From the NCBI RefSeq assembly GCF_016495725.1, contig NZ_CP054705.1:1240001-1304000 (forward strand): 64,000 nucleotides of DNA. Reading direction: 5' to 3'. The stretch is from Salicibibacter cibarius (GTDB taxonomy: Bacteria > Bacillota > Bacilli > Bacillales > Marinococcaceae). Below the pieces are notes generated by a model that did no database searches, was not told the origin of the DNA, and saw only the letters and a program-made list of their open reading frames with translations. Positions 53,268-62,434 of the stretch are shown here, piece by piece (within the stretch, counting starts at the first letter, position 1; each line of letters starts with the position of its first letter). A program made the position numbers and the translations under genes.

Positions 53268-53897
53268 ATGGGAAGGAAAAATTTTGTTTTGAAAGGAGCC
53301 GCAGTTTTCATTTTCAGTGTGGCGAGTGTTGCCGGATTATCTGCTCAGAAGGCAGATGCAAGTGTCTCGGGTGAAACCATTGCGATTGATGCCGGTCATG
53401 GGGGGCATGATAATGGAGCTACTGGAAATGGTTTATACGAAAAAGAACTTGTATATGATGTGGCTCACCGTACCCAAGAGTTGTTGGAAGAAGCTGGGGC
53501 GGAAGTAATCATGACGAGAGATGGAGACTATTTTGTGGAACTCATCGAGCGGGCGAATTTGGCCAATGATGGCGGAGCTGATTCTTTCGTCAGCATTCAT
53601 GCCAATTCTGCTTCAGATGCTTCCGTAAGTGGCACGGAAACCTTTCATCATCCATCGGATTCGGAGGGGGAAACATTAGCCTCCGACCTGCAAAGTAGCA
53701 TGGTACAAGAGTTTGGCAGCAACGACCGCGGTGTGAAATCTAGCGATTTCAGCGTTCTTCGTAACTCGGACATGCCCGCTGCCTTGGTTGAATTAGGGTT
53801 CGTCTCTAATCAAGCAGAAGCCGATACGATGTTGACCGATGCCTTCCGTAACGAAGCAGCCAACGCGATTTATCAGGGGCTTTATGAATATCATTAA
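53268..53897 (+). CDS. Secreted N-acetylmuramoyl-L-alanine amidase (Amidase_3)
   Basis: 209 aa. Signal peptide MGRKNFVLKGAAVFIFSVAS with cleavage near ADA-S. Zinc ligands in IDAGHGG, LYEKEL and SIHANSA, catalytic Glu in AALVELGFVSN. Cleaves the peptide from glycan in peptidoglycan. No cell-wall-binding repeats follow, so it is a bare catalytic domain. ATG follows AAAGGAG. Confidence 0.93.
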   Translation: MGRKNFVLKGAAVFIFSVASVAGLSAQKADASVSGETIAIDAGHGGHDNGATGNGLYEKELVYDVAHRTQELLEEAGAEVIMTRDGDYFVELIERANLANDGGADSFVSIHANSASDASVSGTETFHHPSDSEGETLASDLQSSMVQEFGSNDRGVKSSDFSVLRNSDMPAALVELGFVSNQAEADTMLTDAFRNEAANAIYQGLYEYH

Positions 53898-53906
53898 TAA
53901 ACATAA

Positions 53907-53947
53907 AATCAATCAAGGGGGTCCTCTCCCTTGATTGATTCATTTTT
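53907..53947 (+). terminator. Terminator of the amidase gene
   Basis: AATCAATCAAGGG and CCCTTGATTGATT pair over 13 bases; CATTTTT follows. Confidence 0.88.
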
Positions 53948-54019
53948 AGCAGGAAAGTATAAATCAACTTTCTTACCTACATAGAGATTGCTGAACAACT
54001 TGCATATATCAGCTGAAGC

Positions 54020-54190
54020 CGGGATGCTGCTTCCATGGCTTCGCTTTCCGCGGATGAACGGTCAAGCCTCCTCGCGCAAAACCGGCGCTGCGGGGTCTTG
54101 ACGCGTCCGTTTTTCCGCTGAAGTCTCCCATTGTAGCGTCATCCCTCCGTATGTTTCCAGAAGTGCAAGGGTTTTCTGCTTTTAGGATAG
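54020..54190. repeat. Degenerate Bacillaceae-type interspersed structured element
   Basis: Contains CTTCGCTTTCCGCGG, CAAGCCTCCTCG, GCTGCGGGGTCTTG and TTTTTCCGCTG in this order, blocks I recognise from a structured intergenic repeat common in Bacillus-related genomes. GGTCAAG and CTTGACG arms are inverted. No coding content. Identification rests on memory of the block order, not on a search. Confidence 0.5.
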
Positions 54191-54287
54191 ATTTCCTTGC
54201 ATCTAGCTTTGATAACATCAACGGAAAATGCTTATGTGCCAATCTTTTTCCGTTATTTAGAAGTCCCTACATAAGTGCAACTTGGCT

Positions 54288-55499
54288 TTAGGGATTTTTC
54301 TCCCGACGGTTCTCCCATTGTTGCAATAGACTTGCATTTGCTGTGTTTCCGACGACATTTAACAACGTTCTAAACCCTTCGGTTATCCGGTCGATACCGG
54401 CGACGATGGCGATTCCTTCTAGCGGAAGATTCGCTGCAGAAAGCACGGTGGTCATCATAATGATCCCGGCACCGGGGACGCCTGCCGTACTGAATGAAAC
54501 AAGTAATGCGCTTAGAAAAATGGTTAGCACGAGTTCAATCGTCATATCCACTCCGAACAATTGCACCACGAAAATAGCATTAAAACCTTGCAAGATCCCG
54601 GCGCCATCTCGTTTTAATGCAGTGCCAAACGGAATGGCGAAGCGAGATAGCTCATTTTGCAACCCTGCTTTTTCAGCCCCATTCAGAGCAACTGGGAGCG
54701 CTGCATTGGAACTTGCCGTGCCAAAAGCTAGTGTGAAGGCAGGCGCGAATCCTTTGAAAAATGTTTTTGGCTTAGCGCCTGTGATAAATAGGAACAACGC
54801 ATATAAACCAATCATCAGGACGATGGCTAAAATTAAACCGAGTACGTAAACGGCTAGGTTTGCAATAATATTAAATCCTTGGGAGGCTACCATGGAAGCA
54901 ATTAAGGCAAAAACACCAAAAGGCGCAATTTTTAAGACAAGCGCTAGAACTTTTTGTACAATCTCGTATACACTCTCGATAACATCGATAAAAGGACGCG
55001 TTTGATCTCCGCTCAACAAATTAATGGCTGTGCCGACAAGAGCTGCAAGAACGATAACTTGTAGGAGATTCCCTGAAGCCAAAGCCTCGAATGGATTTTC
55101 AGGAACAATGCTCACAAGCCAGTCGATTAATGATTGCCCTTCCTCCGTTTCTCCTTCTCCAGTAGCAATCGGTTCAGCGCTATCTCCCGGACGGATAATA
55201 AACGCAATGACCAAGCCAAAGAAAATGGCAATCGCTGAAGTTACAATATAAAGGCTCATTAACTTTGATGTATAACGGGCAATATACCCTGATCCTCTTA
55301 ATTGCGTTAAGCCCATAATTAAGGCCACAAATACAAGCGGAACAACGATTAATTGGATTGCCCTTAAGAAAATATCGCCAACAGGCTGCAATAGATTTTC
55401 GTCAAGCGGCTCTACCCATCCCGGGAAGTAAAGGTTGAGTAAACCTCCAAATAATATCCCAGCACCTAAAGCAAGGAAGATTCTGGTTGATAGAGATAT
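54288..55499 (-). CDS. Dicarboxylate/amino acid:cation symporter (DAACS family)
   Basis: About 403 aa. Conserved segments VPLVFVALIMGLTQL, the helical hairpin TASSNAALPVAL (SSNA/SSAT-type), and GTALKRDGAGI then the AGVPGAGIIMM hairpin are present. A TTG at 55391 would cut off the conserved first helix; the frame is open upstream and encodes TRIFLALGAGILFGGLLNLY. GGGGGAG at about 55506-55512 is followed after six bases by ATA (55499), with ATC and ATT in between, but no ATG, GTG or TTG. The start is therefore non-canonical or altered. Substrate could be glutamate, C4-dicarboxylate or cystine. Confidence 0.82.
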   Translation of the reverse strand: MSLSTRIFLALGAGILFGGLLNLYFPGWVEPLDENLLQPVGDIFLRAIQLIVVPLVFVALIMGLTQLRGSGYIARYTSKLMSLYIVTSAIAIFFGLVIAFIIRPGDSAEPIATGEGETEEGQSLIDWLVSIVPENPFEALASGNLLQVIVLAALVGTAINLLSGDQTRPFIDVIESVYEIVQKVLALVLKIAPFGVFALIASMVASQGFNIIANLAVYVLGLILAIVLMIGLYALFLFITGAKPKTFFKGFAPAFTLAFGTASSNAALPVALNGAEKAGLQNELSRFAIPFGTALKRDGAGILQGFNAIFVVQLFGVDMTIELVLTIFLSALLVSFSTAGVPGAGIIMMTTVLSAANLPLEGIAIVAGIDRITEGFRTLLNVVGNTANASLLQQWENRREKNP

Positions 55500-55505
55500 G
55501 ATAAT

Positions 55506-55759
55506 CTCCCCCTTTTTTTATTTTCTATTTTACAAAGGCGAATGACTAAAGTAAATACATAAATCTTATTTGTTTAATATGCTTTAGTTTCCAGTTTAAT
55601 TTCGTTTTCTGTTGCAGAATTTGAGAAACCGTTATCTCCGGTAGTTTTATTTTTTATACAAAGTTTATGGATTTTTAAAAGGAACATTTGTTTTTATTAA
55701 TGGTATGTGCTATTCTTTATATAATGGATTTTCTCTTACAAATAGGGTGTGATAAAATA
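55506..55759. other. Intergenic region between divergent symporter and Rpn genes
   Basis: About 250 AT-rich bases with no gene. TATAATGG (about 55719-55726) is a -10 candidate for the Rpn gene. No strong hairpin. Confidence 0.4.
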
Positions 55760-56730
55760 ATGATAACCGAAACGTTGATGCTTATTCAGGAAAAACCGGT
55801 TCAGTATTTGGATAACGGAAAAAGATAATTACTGATCTGTTTGAGCCATTCATGTTATTTTTTGCACCCGATCTTTATGAAGAGATGGATTGGAGCAAAA
55901 CCCCCGACTCGTTGGAACAGGAGCTACACCGCATTTTCCCGAAGTGGAAGAAAGGCACGAAATATACGGATAAATTGATGAAAGTCCCGTTGAAAAGCAG
56001 CAAAGAACAATGGGTGCTCGTCCACGTTGAAGTTCAAGCGGACGAGGACAATGATTTTTCCAAACGCATGTTTCAGTATTTCTACCGCATATTTGATAAA
56101 TACAATAAAAATATATACGCAATCGCTCTTCTTGCTGACCCCACTTACACATTCAAACCGACGGCTTATGAATACCAATTTCACGGAACGCATCTAACCT
56201 ATGCATATAATGCTTATAAATTCCTTGATCAGGATGAGGAAAAATTATTGCAGTCAGACAATCCATTTGCCTATGTGGTTTTAGCTGGTATATACATGCA
56301 AAAAAGTAGAAACGATGCTGACAAGCGATACCAATTCAAACGCCGATTGTTCGAATTGTTGCTCCAAGACCCGGAGAAAAACGCACGTGAATACGTTCAC
56401 TCATTGTTATATTTTATCGACTATGTATTGCAAATACCTGAAGACATGTCAAAGAAGCTACAAGAAGAAGTGAAACCAATGATCGGAAAGGAGGCGAACG
56501 ATATGGATAAAACAAAGCACCCTGATCCCCCGACGCTCAAACCGTTGCTTGATGAATTGAGGCAGGAAGGAAAAGAGCTGGGAAGAAGGGAAGGAATAGC
56601 AGAAGGTCAAAGGGAAAGAACGAAAGAAATAGCGGTGGCGATGTTAAAAGAAGGGATTCCGATCGAATCCATTATGAAAGTGACTGGCCTTAATGATGAA
56701 GAATTGAGTGAGATAAAGAGCCGTATGTAG
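55760..56730 (+). pseudogene. Rpn-family nuclease/transposase-like protein, N-terminal frameshift
   Basis: ATG 55760 starts MITETLMLIQEKPVQYLDNG then stops. With one extra A in the A5 run near 55825 the frame joins KKIITDLFEPFMLFFAPDLY and continues intact to 56730. The main part has the PD-(D/E)XK core (WVLVHVEVQADEDNDF, with E and Q on the strand) and the typical GKELGRREGIAEGQRERTK tail. As it stands, translation could begin at ATG 55852 and give 292 aa without the first helix. Rpn proteins promote recA-independent recombination in E. coli. Confidence 0.8.
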
Positions 56731-56881
56731 TGATAAACAGGTTTGTCCCAATAGAGGGGGCAAACCTTCTTTTTCAATGGATTACAGCATTGCTAGCTTC
56801 GTAGGAACGATATACGCATGTTATAATAACCAATAGGGAGTATATACCAAAAACTACATACCAAGGAGTTGCCATCGATCA

Positions 56882-57769
56882 ATGAAAAATCATCGTCAGA
56901 CTTTTCAACAGGACAATAAGAATCGTGGTCGGCTGCTCATTACATGCCCTGATCAACCGGGTATTGTTGCCGCTATTTCCCAATTTTTATCTCATCATGA
57001 AGCGAATATAATCGAATCCAGCCAGTATTCGACAAATCCTGAAGGGGGCGTTTTTTTCATTCGGATTGAATTCGAATGCCCGGATCTTGAATCGAAAAAA
57101 AACGTAATGCGGGAAGAGTTCGATACCATTGCGCGAAAATTTTCCATGGATTGGAAGTTATTCTTTGTTCAAGAATTAAAACGGGCAGCCATTTTCGTGT
57201 CAAAGGAACTCCATTGCCTGCGCGAACTTCTTTTGGAATGGGAAAGCGGGGACCTTATGGCTGACATTCCTCTTGTCATTAGCAATCATCCGGATGCAAA
57301 AGATTTTGTGGAATCGTTTGGTATCCCTTTCGTCCATGTTCCGGCAAACAAAAATAACCGACAAGAGGCTGAACAACAGCAACTCAAGCTGTTGGAAGAA
57401 CATGATATTGATGTCATCATTCTCGCGCGTTATATGCAAATTTTGACATCGGGATTTGTCGAAGCTTACGCTGAAAAAATCATCAATATCCATCACTCTT
57501 TTTTGCCGGCATTCGTAGGTGCAAAACCGTATGATCGCGCATTCGACCGCGGAGTGAAAATCATCGGCGCCACCTCCCACTATGTCACTAATGATTTGGA
57601 TGAAGGGCCGATTATCGAGCAAGACGTTAAACGGGTGAACCATCGCGACCAAGTGGAAGATTTGAAAAAGAATGGCAAAATTATCGAAAGAAGCGTCCTT
57701 GTCCGCGCGGTCAAATGGCATATTGATGACAGAATCATTGTCCATGAAAATAAAACGATTGTCTTTTGA
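56882..57769 (+). CDS. purU: Formyltetrahydrofolate deformylase
   Basis: 295 aa. N-terminal ACT domain (CPDQPGIVAAISQFLSHHEA), then a formyl-transferase fold with VISNHPD, INIHHSFLPAFVGA, and GATSHYVTNDLDEGPIIEQD; the catalytic Asn-His-Asp set is visible. Hydrolyses 10-formyl-THF to formate and THF. The ATG is about 13 bases from AAGGAG, a long spacing, but no better in-frame start exists. Confidence 0.93.
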   Translation: MKNHRQTFQQDNKNRGRLLITCPDQPGIVAAISQFLSHHEANIIESSQYSTNPEGGVFFIRIEFECPDLESKKNVMREEFDTIARKFSMDWKLFFVQELKRAAIFVSKELHCLRELLLEWESGDLMADIPLVISNHPDAKDFVESFGIPFVHVPANKNNRQEAEQQQLKLLEEHDIDVIILARYMQILTSGFVEAYAEKIINIHHSFLPAFVGAKPYDRAFDRGVKIIGATSHYVTNDLDEGPIIEQDVKRVNHRDQVEDLKKNGKIIERSVLVRAVKWHIDDRIIVHENKTIVF

Positions 57770-57774
57770 AGGGG

Positions 57775-57803
57775 CTTGCCAGCGATGGCGAGTTCTTTTT
57801 TTC
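57775..57803 (+). terminator. Terminator of purU
   Basis: CTTGCCA and TGGCGAG pair (one wobble) around GCGA, then TTCTTTTTTT. Confidence 0.82.
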
Positions 57804-57810
57804 TTATGTA

Positions 57811-57858
57811 TTGACCGTATTGGTCGATTGTGTTAACTTGAAATCGACCAACATGGTC
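57811..57858 (+). promoter_or_regulatory. TetR promoter with two GACC-N5-GGTC operators
   Basis: TTGACC (-35, 57811-57816) and a weak TAACTT -10 17 bases later. GACCGTATTGGTC (57813-57825) and GACCAACATGGTC (57846-57858) are two palindromic sites. TTGGTCGATT (57820-57829) and AATCGACCAA (57842-57851) also form a larger inverted repeat around the -10 region. Well placed for autorepression by the TetR protein downstream. Confidence 0.78.
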
Positions 57859-57876
57859 TAAAAGGGGTGAATGCAT

Positions 57877-58506
57877 ATGAATCAAGCATTTAAAAATATC
57901 GATGAAACGAAACAAAAACGGATATTGAACGCGGCTATGAAAGAATTCGCCGAGAAGGGATATGAGCAAGCTTCTACGAACAAAATCATAAAAGACGCCG
58001 GGATTGGGAAGGGAATGCTCTTTCATTATTTCAACAATAAAAAAGATCTTTATGAATATCTTGTCGATTATGCCATAACTGTTATGCACGATGAATATCT
58101 AAGTTTGATCGATACGAATGAAGTGGATTTTATCGAAAGGATGAAACAAATCGCGCAAGTTAAATGGAAATATATCGCTCAACATCCGAATGTCTCTAAT
58201 TTTATCGCGATGGTATATCTAAGTGATGAGGTCTTGTTACCGGAGGAATTAGACACTCGTTTGGCTGATCTTCAAAAAACCGGATACGCTCTGATCTATA
58301 AAAATGTGGATCAAAACTTGTTGCGTCACGACGTCGATGTGGACAAAGCGTTCCAGCTGATACGATGGGCAATCGAGGGGTATCAGAATGAGTTGATGCG
58401 ACAATTCCAAGGCGAGACGATTGCACACATCGATTTACAACCGTACTGGGACGAATTTTATGAATACCTGGACGTATTAAAGACGACTTTTTACAAGGAG
58501 GGGTAG
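57877..58506 (+). CDS. TetR/AcrR family regulator of an ABC exporter
   Basis: 209 aa. HTH ILNAAMKEFAEKGYEQASTN and DAGIGKGMLFHYFNNKKDLY. ATG 57877 has AAAGGGG nine bases upstream; ATG 57871 is too close. Followed by ABC ATPase and permease genes after two bases and zero bases, a typical self-regulated exporter operon. Confidence 0.92.
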   Translation: MNQAFKNIDETKQKRILNAAMKEFAEKGYEQASTNKIIKDAGIGKGMLFHYFNNKKDLYEYLVDYAITVMHDEYLSLIDTNEVDFIERMKQIAQVKWKYIAQHPNVSNFIAMVYLSDEVLLPEELDTRLADLQKTGYALIYKNVDQNLLRHDVDVDKAFQLIRWAIEGYQNELMRQFQGETIAHIDLQPYWDEFYEYLDVLKTTFYKEG

Positions 58507-58508
58507 AC

Positions 58509-59417
58509 ATGAGTGTGCTCACCGTGAATAACTTAACGAAACGATTCGGAAAATTTACCGCCTTAGACGGCGTTAATATTGAAGTAAACGAAGGTGAAAT
58601 CTATGGCTTTATCGGGCCGAACGGAGCCGGGAAATCAACGACGATTCGCGTGCTTCTCGGTATTTTAAAAGCAACACAGGGAAGTGCGACGATCTTTGGG
58701 CAAGACGCGTGGTCGGATGCGGTGGAGATTCACAAGCATCTCGCATATGTGCCGGGCGATGTGAACCTTTGGCCGAACTTGACGGGCGGTGAGGTGATTG
58801 ATCTTTTCGTAAAACTGCGAGGAAGTAACAATAAAAACAAACGGGAAGAATTGATCGAAAAATTCAACCTCGATCCCACTAAAAAATGCCGGACGTATTC
58901 CAAGGGGAATCGTCAAAAAGTCGCGTTAGTGGCTGCTTTTGCCTCCGATGCCGATCTTTATATTTTGGATGAGCCGACTTCCGGATTGGATCCGCTCATG
59001 GAGCAAGTTTTTCAGGAATATGTGATCGAGAAGAAAAACGAAGGAAAAAGCGTATTGCTTTCCAGCCATATCTTATCGGAAGTGGAAAAGTTATGTGACC
59101 GTGTCGGGATTATTCGGCAAGGAAAAATGATTGAATCGGGTACGTTAGGTGAATTACGGCATTTGACACGTGTCCATATGCTTGTGGAAACGAAACAACC
59201 GATGACCGATTTGAATGAATTAAAAGGTGTTCACGCCATAGAAGAAAAAGATCAAGCCGTCACCTTTCAGGTTGATGCCGAAGCGTTGGATAATGTTATC
59301 AAGCATGTCAGTCAATTTGGAATCGTGAAGTTGGAAAGTTCTCCGCCAACGTTGGAAGATTTATTTATGCGCCATTACGAACAAACAGATTCACCCGAGG
59401 TGGGAGGTGCATCCTGA
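58509..59417 (+). CDS. ABC transporter ATP-binding protein
   Basis: 302 aa. Walker A GPNGAGKST, Q-loop-like YVPGDVNLWPNLT, signature YSKGNRQKVALVAAF, Walker B LYILDEPTSGLDP, switch SSHILSEVE. The CCxxYSKGN type signature and partner permease of about 530 aa place it with exporters of polyketide-like antibiotics. ATG after AGGAGGGG. Confidence 0.92.
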   Translation: MSVLTVNNLTKRFGKFTALDGVNIEVNEGEIYGFIGPNGAGKSTTIRVLLGILKATQGSATIFGQDAWSDAVEIHKHLAYVPGDVNLWPNLTGGEVIDLFVKLRGSNNKNKREELIEKFNLDPTKKCRTYSKGNRQKVALVAAFASDADLYILDEPTSGLDPLMEQVFQEYVIEKKNEGKSVLLSSHILSEVEKLCDRVGIIRQGKMIESGTLGELRHLTRVHMLVETKQPMTDLNELKGVHAIEEKDQAVTFQVDAEALDNVIKHVSQFGIVKLESSPPTLEDLFMRHYEQTDSPEVGGAS

Positions 59418-61009
59418 TGGTTTTTAAAAATACCGCTTCCCTTTTTAGATTTATGTTGAGGCGGGATCGCCTCCGTATGCCGTTGTGGTTAATCGGGATT
59501 ACTTTCTTCACCTTGATCGTGCCGGTAGCTTTTACTGATTTGTATCCTTCCCAGGAAGAGAGAGATGGGATGGCTGAAACAATGGCTAATCCCGCGATGA
59601 CCGCTATGGTAGGACCGGCGGATTTAGATAATTATACGATCGGCGTGATGACCGCTCATCAAATGTTGCTATTAACAGCCGTGGTCGTCGGGCTGATGAG
59701 CATATTGCTTGTGACTCGCCATACGCGTGCGGATGAAGAAGAGGGGCGGCTTGAAATGATTCGCTCTCTCCCGGTCGGACGTTTATCCAACTTAAACGCG
59801 ACGTTACTGGCTCTGTGTGCCACATACGTTATTTTAGCCCTCATCACGGGTTTTGGTTTATATGCCTTAGGGATTGAAAACATGGGACTCGAAGGATCTT
59901 TACTGTATGGCACTACTTTAGGGGTTACCGGTATTTTCTTCGCAGGTGTGACGGCTCTTTTCGCCCAACTTTCTGAGAGTTCACGCGGGACGATTGGTGT
60001 TTCTATTGCCGTATTGCTCGTTGCTTACCTTGTTCGCGCGGTGGGTGATGTCGGCAATGAAACGTTATCATGGTTCTCGCCTTTAAATTGGGTGACTCGG
60101 ACCGAGGTGTATGCGAACAACCAATGGGAGCCGCTTGCCTTGATGCTTGGTGTGGCGATCGTTTTGGGTATGCTGGCCAATTATTTAAACGCCATTCGTG
60201 ATTTGGAAGCGGGCTTTTTTTCGGCAAGACCGGGGAAGAAAAATGCTTCAGCCTTTTTGCAAAGTCCGTTGGGGCTTGCTGTCAAACTGCAGCGTACCGG
60301 CATGATTGCGTGGGCAGTTGGCTTATTTGTAATGGGTGTTGCTTATGGGTCCGTGTTAGGGGACTTGGAAGCTTTTTTTGAAGGCAATGAAATGATGGAA
60401 CAAATGCTTGTGGCCGGGGAAGGATATACGCTGACAGAGCAGTTTATTCCGACGTTAATGGTTGTTATGGCTTTACTCGCCACCGTGCCACCGGTCATGG
60501 CCATGTTGAAACTGTACGGCGAAGAGAAAAAGAACCGTGTTGAACATTTGCTTGGAAGGGCTGTCTCGCGCACAAAGCTAATGGGTAGTTATCTGATTAT
60601 CGCGATCGTGAATGGGTTTGTCATGCTCTCTCTAACGGCTATAGGTCTTTGGGCAGCGGGCGATGTCGTTATGGAAGAAGGCCTTGATTTTGGCACGATC
60701 TATGGCGCAACATTGGTTTATTATCCGGCTGTGCTCGTGATCATCGGTCTTGCTGCTTTCTTCATAGGCGTGCTTCCAAAGCTGAGCAGTATCATTTGGC
60801 TTTATGTTCTGTACTCTTTTATTGTTCTTTATTTCGGTGAATTATTCGATTTGCCGGACTGGGTTGGGCAATTGTCCCCTTATGGGTATATCCCCGAGCT
60901 TCCGGTGGACGACATGGAATGGGCGCCGGTAAGTATTCTGGCTATTGTCGCGGTTATTTTGATGACTGCCGGATTTATCGGATATCGCCGTCGGGATATG
61001 GAAGGGTAA
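59417..61009 (+). CDS. Large ABC permease (polyketide-antibiotic exporter type)
   Basis: 530 aa with about 12 helices, as in fused double ABC-2 permeases. LFRFMLRRDRLRMPLWLIGI at the start and repeats of helix groups in both halves (TRHTRADEEEGRLEMIRSLP and MLKLYGEEKKNRVEHLLGRA) are coupling loops. Overlaps the ATPase gene by one base (TGATGG). Confidence 0.9.
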   Translation: MVFKNTASLFRFMLRRDRLRMPLWLIGITFFTLIVPVAFTDLYPSQEERDGMAETMANPAMTAMVGPADLDNYTIGVMTAHQMLLLTAVVVGLMSILLVTRHTRADEEEGRLEMIRSLPVGRLSNLNATLLALCATYVILALITGFGLYALGIENMGLEGSLLYGTTLGVTGIFFAGVTALFAQLSESSRGTIGVSIAVLLVAYLVRAVGDVGNETLSWFSPLNWVTRTEVYANNQWEPLALMLGVAIVLGMLANYLNAIRDLEAGFFSARPGKKNASAFLQSPLGLAVKLQRTGMIAWAVGLFVMGVAYGSVLGDLEAFFEGNEMMEQMLVAGEGYTLTEQFIPTLMVVMALLATVPPVMAMLKLYGEEKKNRVEHLLGRAVSRTKLMGSYLIIAIVNGFVMLSLTAIGLWAAGDVVMEEGLDFGTIYGATLVYYPAVLVIIGLAAFFIGVLPKLSSIIWLYVLYSFIVLYFGELFDLPDWVGQLSPYGYIPELPVDDMEWAPVSILAIVAVILMTAGFIGYRRRDMEG

Positions 61010-61017
61010 TGTGAACG

Positions 61018-61055
61018 AAGCCTCGATTATGGTGAATCGGGGCTTTGCTATTTTT
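61018..61055 (+). terminator. Terminator of the TetR-ABC operon
   Basis: AAGCCTCGATT and AATCGGGGCTT form 11 pairs (one wobble) around six bases, then TGCTATTTTT. Confidence 0.82.
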
Positions 61056-61070
61056 CTAGAATGATAAATG

Positions 61071-61098
61071 ATACTGCCTATTTTGGCATAGGCAGTAT
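61071..61098 (-). terminator. Hairpin downstream of hmp
   Basis: ATACTGCCTA and TAGGCAGTAT form a perfect ten-bp stem. On the minus strand it follows the hmp stop by about 25 bases; the U-tract is weak (ATTTATC). Confidence 0.6.
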
Positions 61099-61121
61099 AT
61101 TATCCGGCTCAAGTATTTTCG

Positions 61122-62306
61122 TTAAACAAACGGCTTGAACATTTCCCTTTGAATATTACTCTCGCTGATGTTGAGGTCATTCTCGAGTATTTCTTTCATG
61201 TCTGCTGTAAACGAGCCGGGTCCGCACAAAAAGAATTCCGCTGCATCGTTCTTGGTCACTGCTTGTAGCAGTTCCCGGTTAATGTGGTCGTCTGTATCTG
61301 TATAGCGCACATGGGCTTGGAAATTATCGTATTGGTCATTGAGGACGTTCATTTCTTTAAGTAACGCGTGATTGTCTTCATTTTTGGCGGTATAAACAAA
61401 ATCAATTTTTCGATCCGGATTTGCATCAAGTGCCCCTTTTGCCATGCTAATCAGTGGTGTTTGCCCAACGCCGGCGCCAAGGAGGACGAGGGGATGATCG
61501 GCATTTGTATCGACAGTGAATACACCGGCAGGGGCACTGATAGGGATTTGGTCCCCAACGTCTAGGTGATCGTGAAGAAAATTGGAAATCGCTCCGTCAG
61601 GATAGCCTGGTGCTGTCTCCCGTTTCACGGAAATGCGGAAATGATCTTTGCCCGGGGCATCGGATAAGCTATAATGGCGTAAATGGGTGTACGGATCATC
61701 AGGCAATAACACACGTAGCGTAATGTACTGGCCGGGTGAAAAAGTCGGCAATGCGTTGCCATCCTCGGGTTTGAAATAAAAAGAAGTGATCCCGTCACTT
61801 TCTTTGGTTATGGCGTCGACTACGAAAGGACGAAAACCATTCCAACCGCCGCGTTGATTTTTTGTTTCCTGGTATAACTTTTTTTCTGCTTCAATGAAAA
61901 TGTCTGCCACAATTTCATAGGCTTGACCCCAAGCTTCCAGCAATTCATCACTCGCTGCGTCCCCGAGCTCTTCTTTCATAGCTTTGATTAGATAGTGACC
62001 AACAATTGGGTACTGTTCCGGCACGATTTGCAAAGCGACGTGTTTATGTGCAATTTTTTGAACCGTTGGGAGTAACGCTTCAAGGTTTTCAATGTTAACG
62101 GCTGCAGCGTAAAGCGTTTGCATAAGCGCTCTCGGTTGAGTTCCTTGCTTTTGGTTGCGATGGTTGAAAATGTTCAATAGTTCAGGATGGGCTTCAAACA
62201 TTTGCTCGTAAAATCGTGTTGTGATGGCTTCGCCTTTTTCAGCCAGGACGGGGGCACTTGCTTTAATTTCGGTTACATGTTTTGAGGAAAGCATTGTGGT
62301 GGTCAT
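61122..62306 (-). CDS. hmp: Flavohaemoprotein, nitric oxide dioxygenase
   Basis: 394 aa. Globin domain with proximal His in KIAHKHVALQIVPEQY and FYEQMFEAHPELLNIFNHRNQ; FAD-binding RHYSLSDAPGK; NAD(P)H-binding LLGAGVGQTPLISM and CGPGSFTADM. Oxidises NO to nitrate. ATG is six bases after GGGAGTGC. Divergent from nsrR with two NsrR-type boxes between, so it should be derepressed by NO. Confidence 0.96.
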   Translation of the reverse strand: MTTTMLSSKHVTEIKASAPVLAEKGEAITTRFYEQMFEAHPELLNIFNHRNQKQGTQPRALMQTLYAAAVNIENLEALLPTVQKIAHKHVALQIVPEQYPIVGHYLIKAMKEELGDAASDELLEAWGQAYEIVADIFIEAEKKLYQETKNQRGGWNGFRPFVVDAITKESDGITSFYFKPEDGNALPTFSPGQYITLRVLLPDDPYTHLRHYSLSDAPGKDHFRISVKRETAPGYPDGAISNFLHDHLDVGDQIPISAPAGVFTVDTNADHPLVLLGAGVGQTPLISMAKGALDANPDRKIDFVYTAKNEDNHALLKEMNVLNDQYDNFQAHVRYTDTDDHINRELLQAVTKNDAAEFFLCGPGSFTADMKEILENDLNISESNIQREMFKPFV

Positions 62307-62326
62307 AAAAAAGCACTCCCATTTTT

Positions 62327-62350
62327 AAGTAGTATTTGAAATACATCTTT
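62327..62350. promoter_or_regulatory. NsrR box 1 (hmp side)
   Basis: AAGTAGTATTTGAAATACAT then CTTT resembles the NsrR consensus AAGATGTATTTN-type dyad with AAATACATCTT half. It lies about 20-45 bases upstream of the hmp start. Confidence 0.8.
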
Positions 62351-62372
62351 ATCGTAATGTAAAATATCTCTT

Positions 62373-62397
62373 AAAGCAATATTTTAAATACATCTTT
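62373..62397. promoter_or_regulatory. NsrR box 2 (nsrR side)
   Basis: AAAGCAATATTTTAAATACA then TCTTT; shares the half-site AAATACATCTTT with box 1 and lies about 40 bases upstream of nsrR, suggesting autoregulation. Confidence 0.78.
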
Positions 62398-62434
62398 AAA
62401 TAAATGTTCACATTCTAAAGAGAGGGGGATCGGG

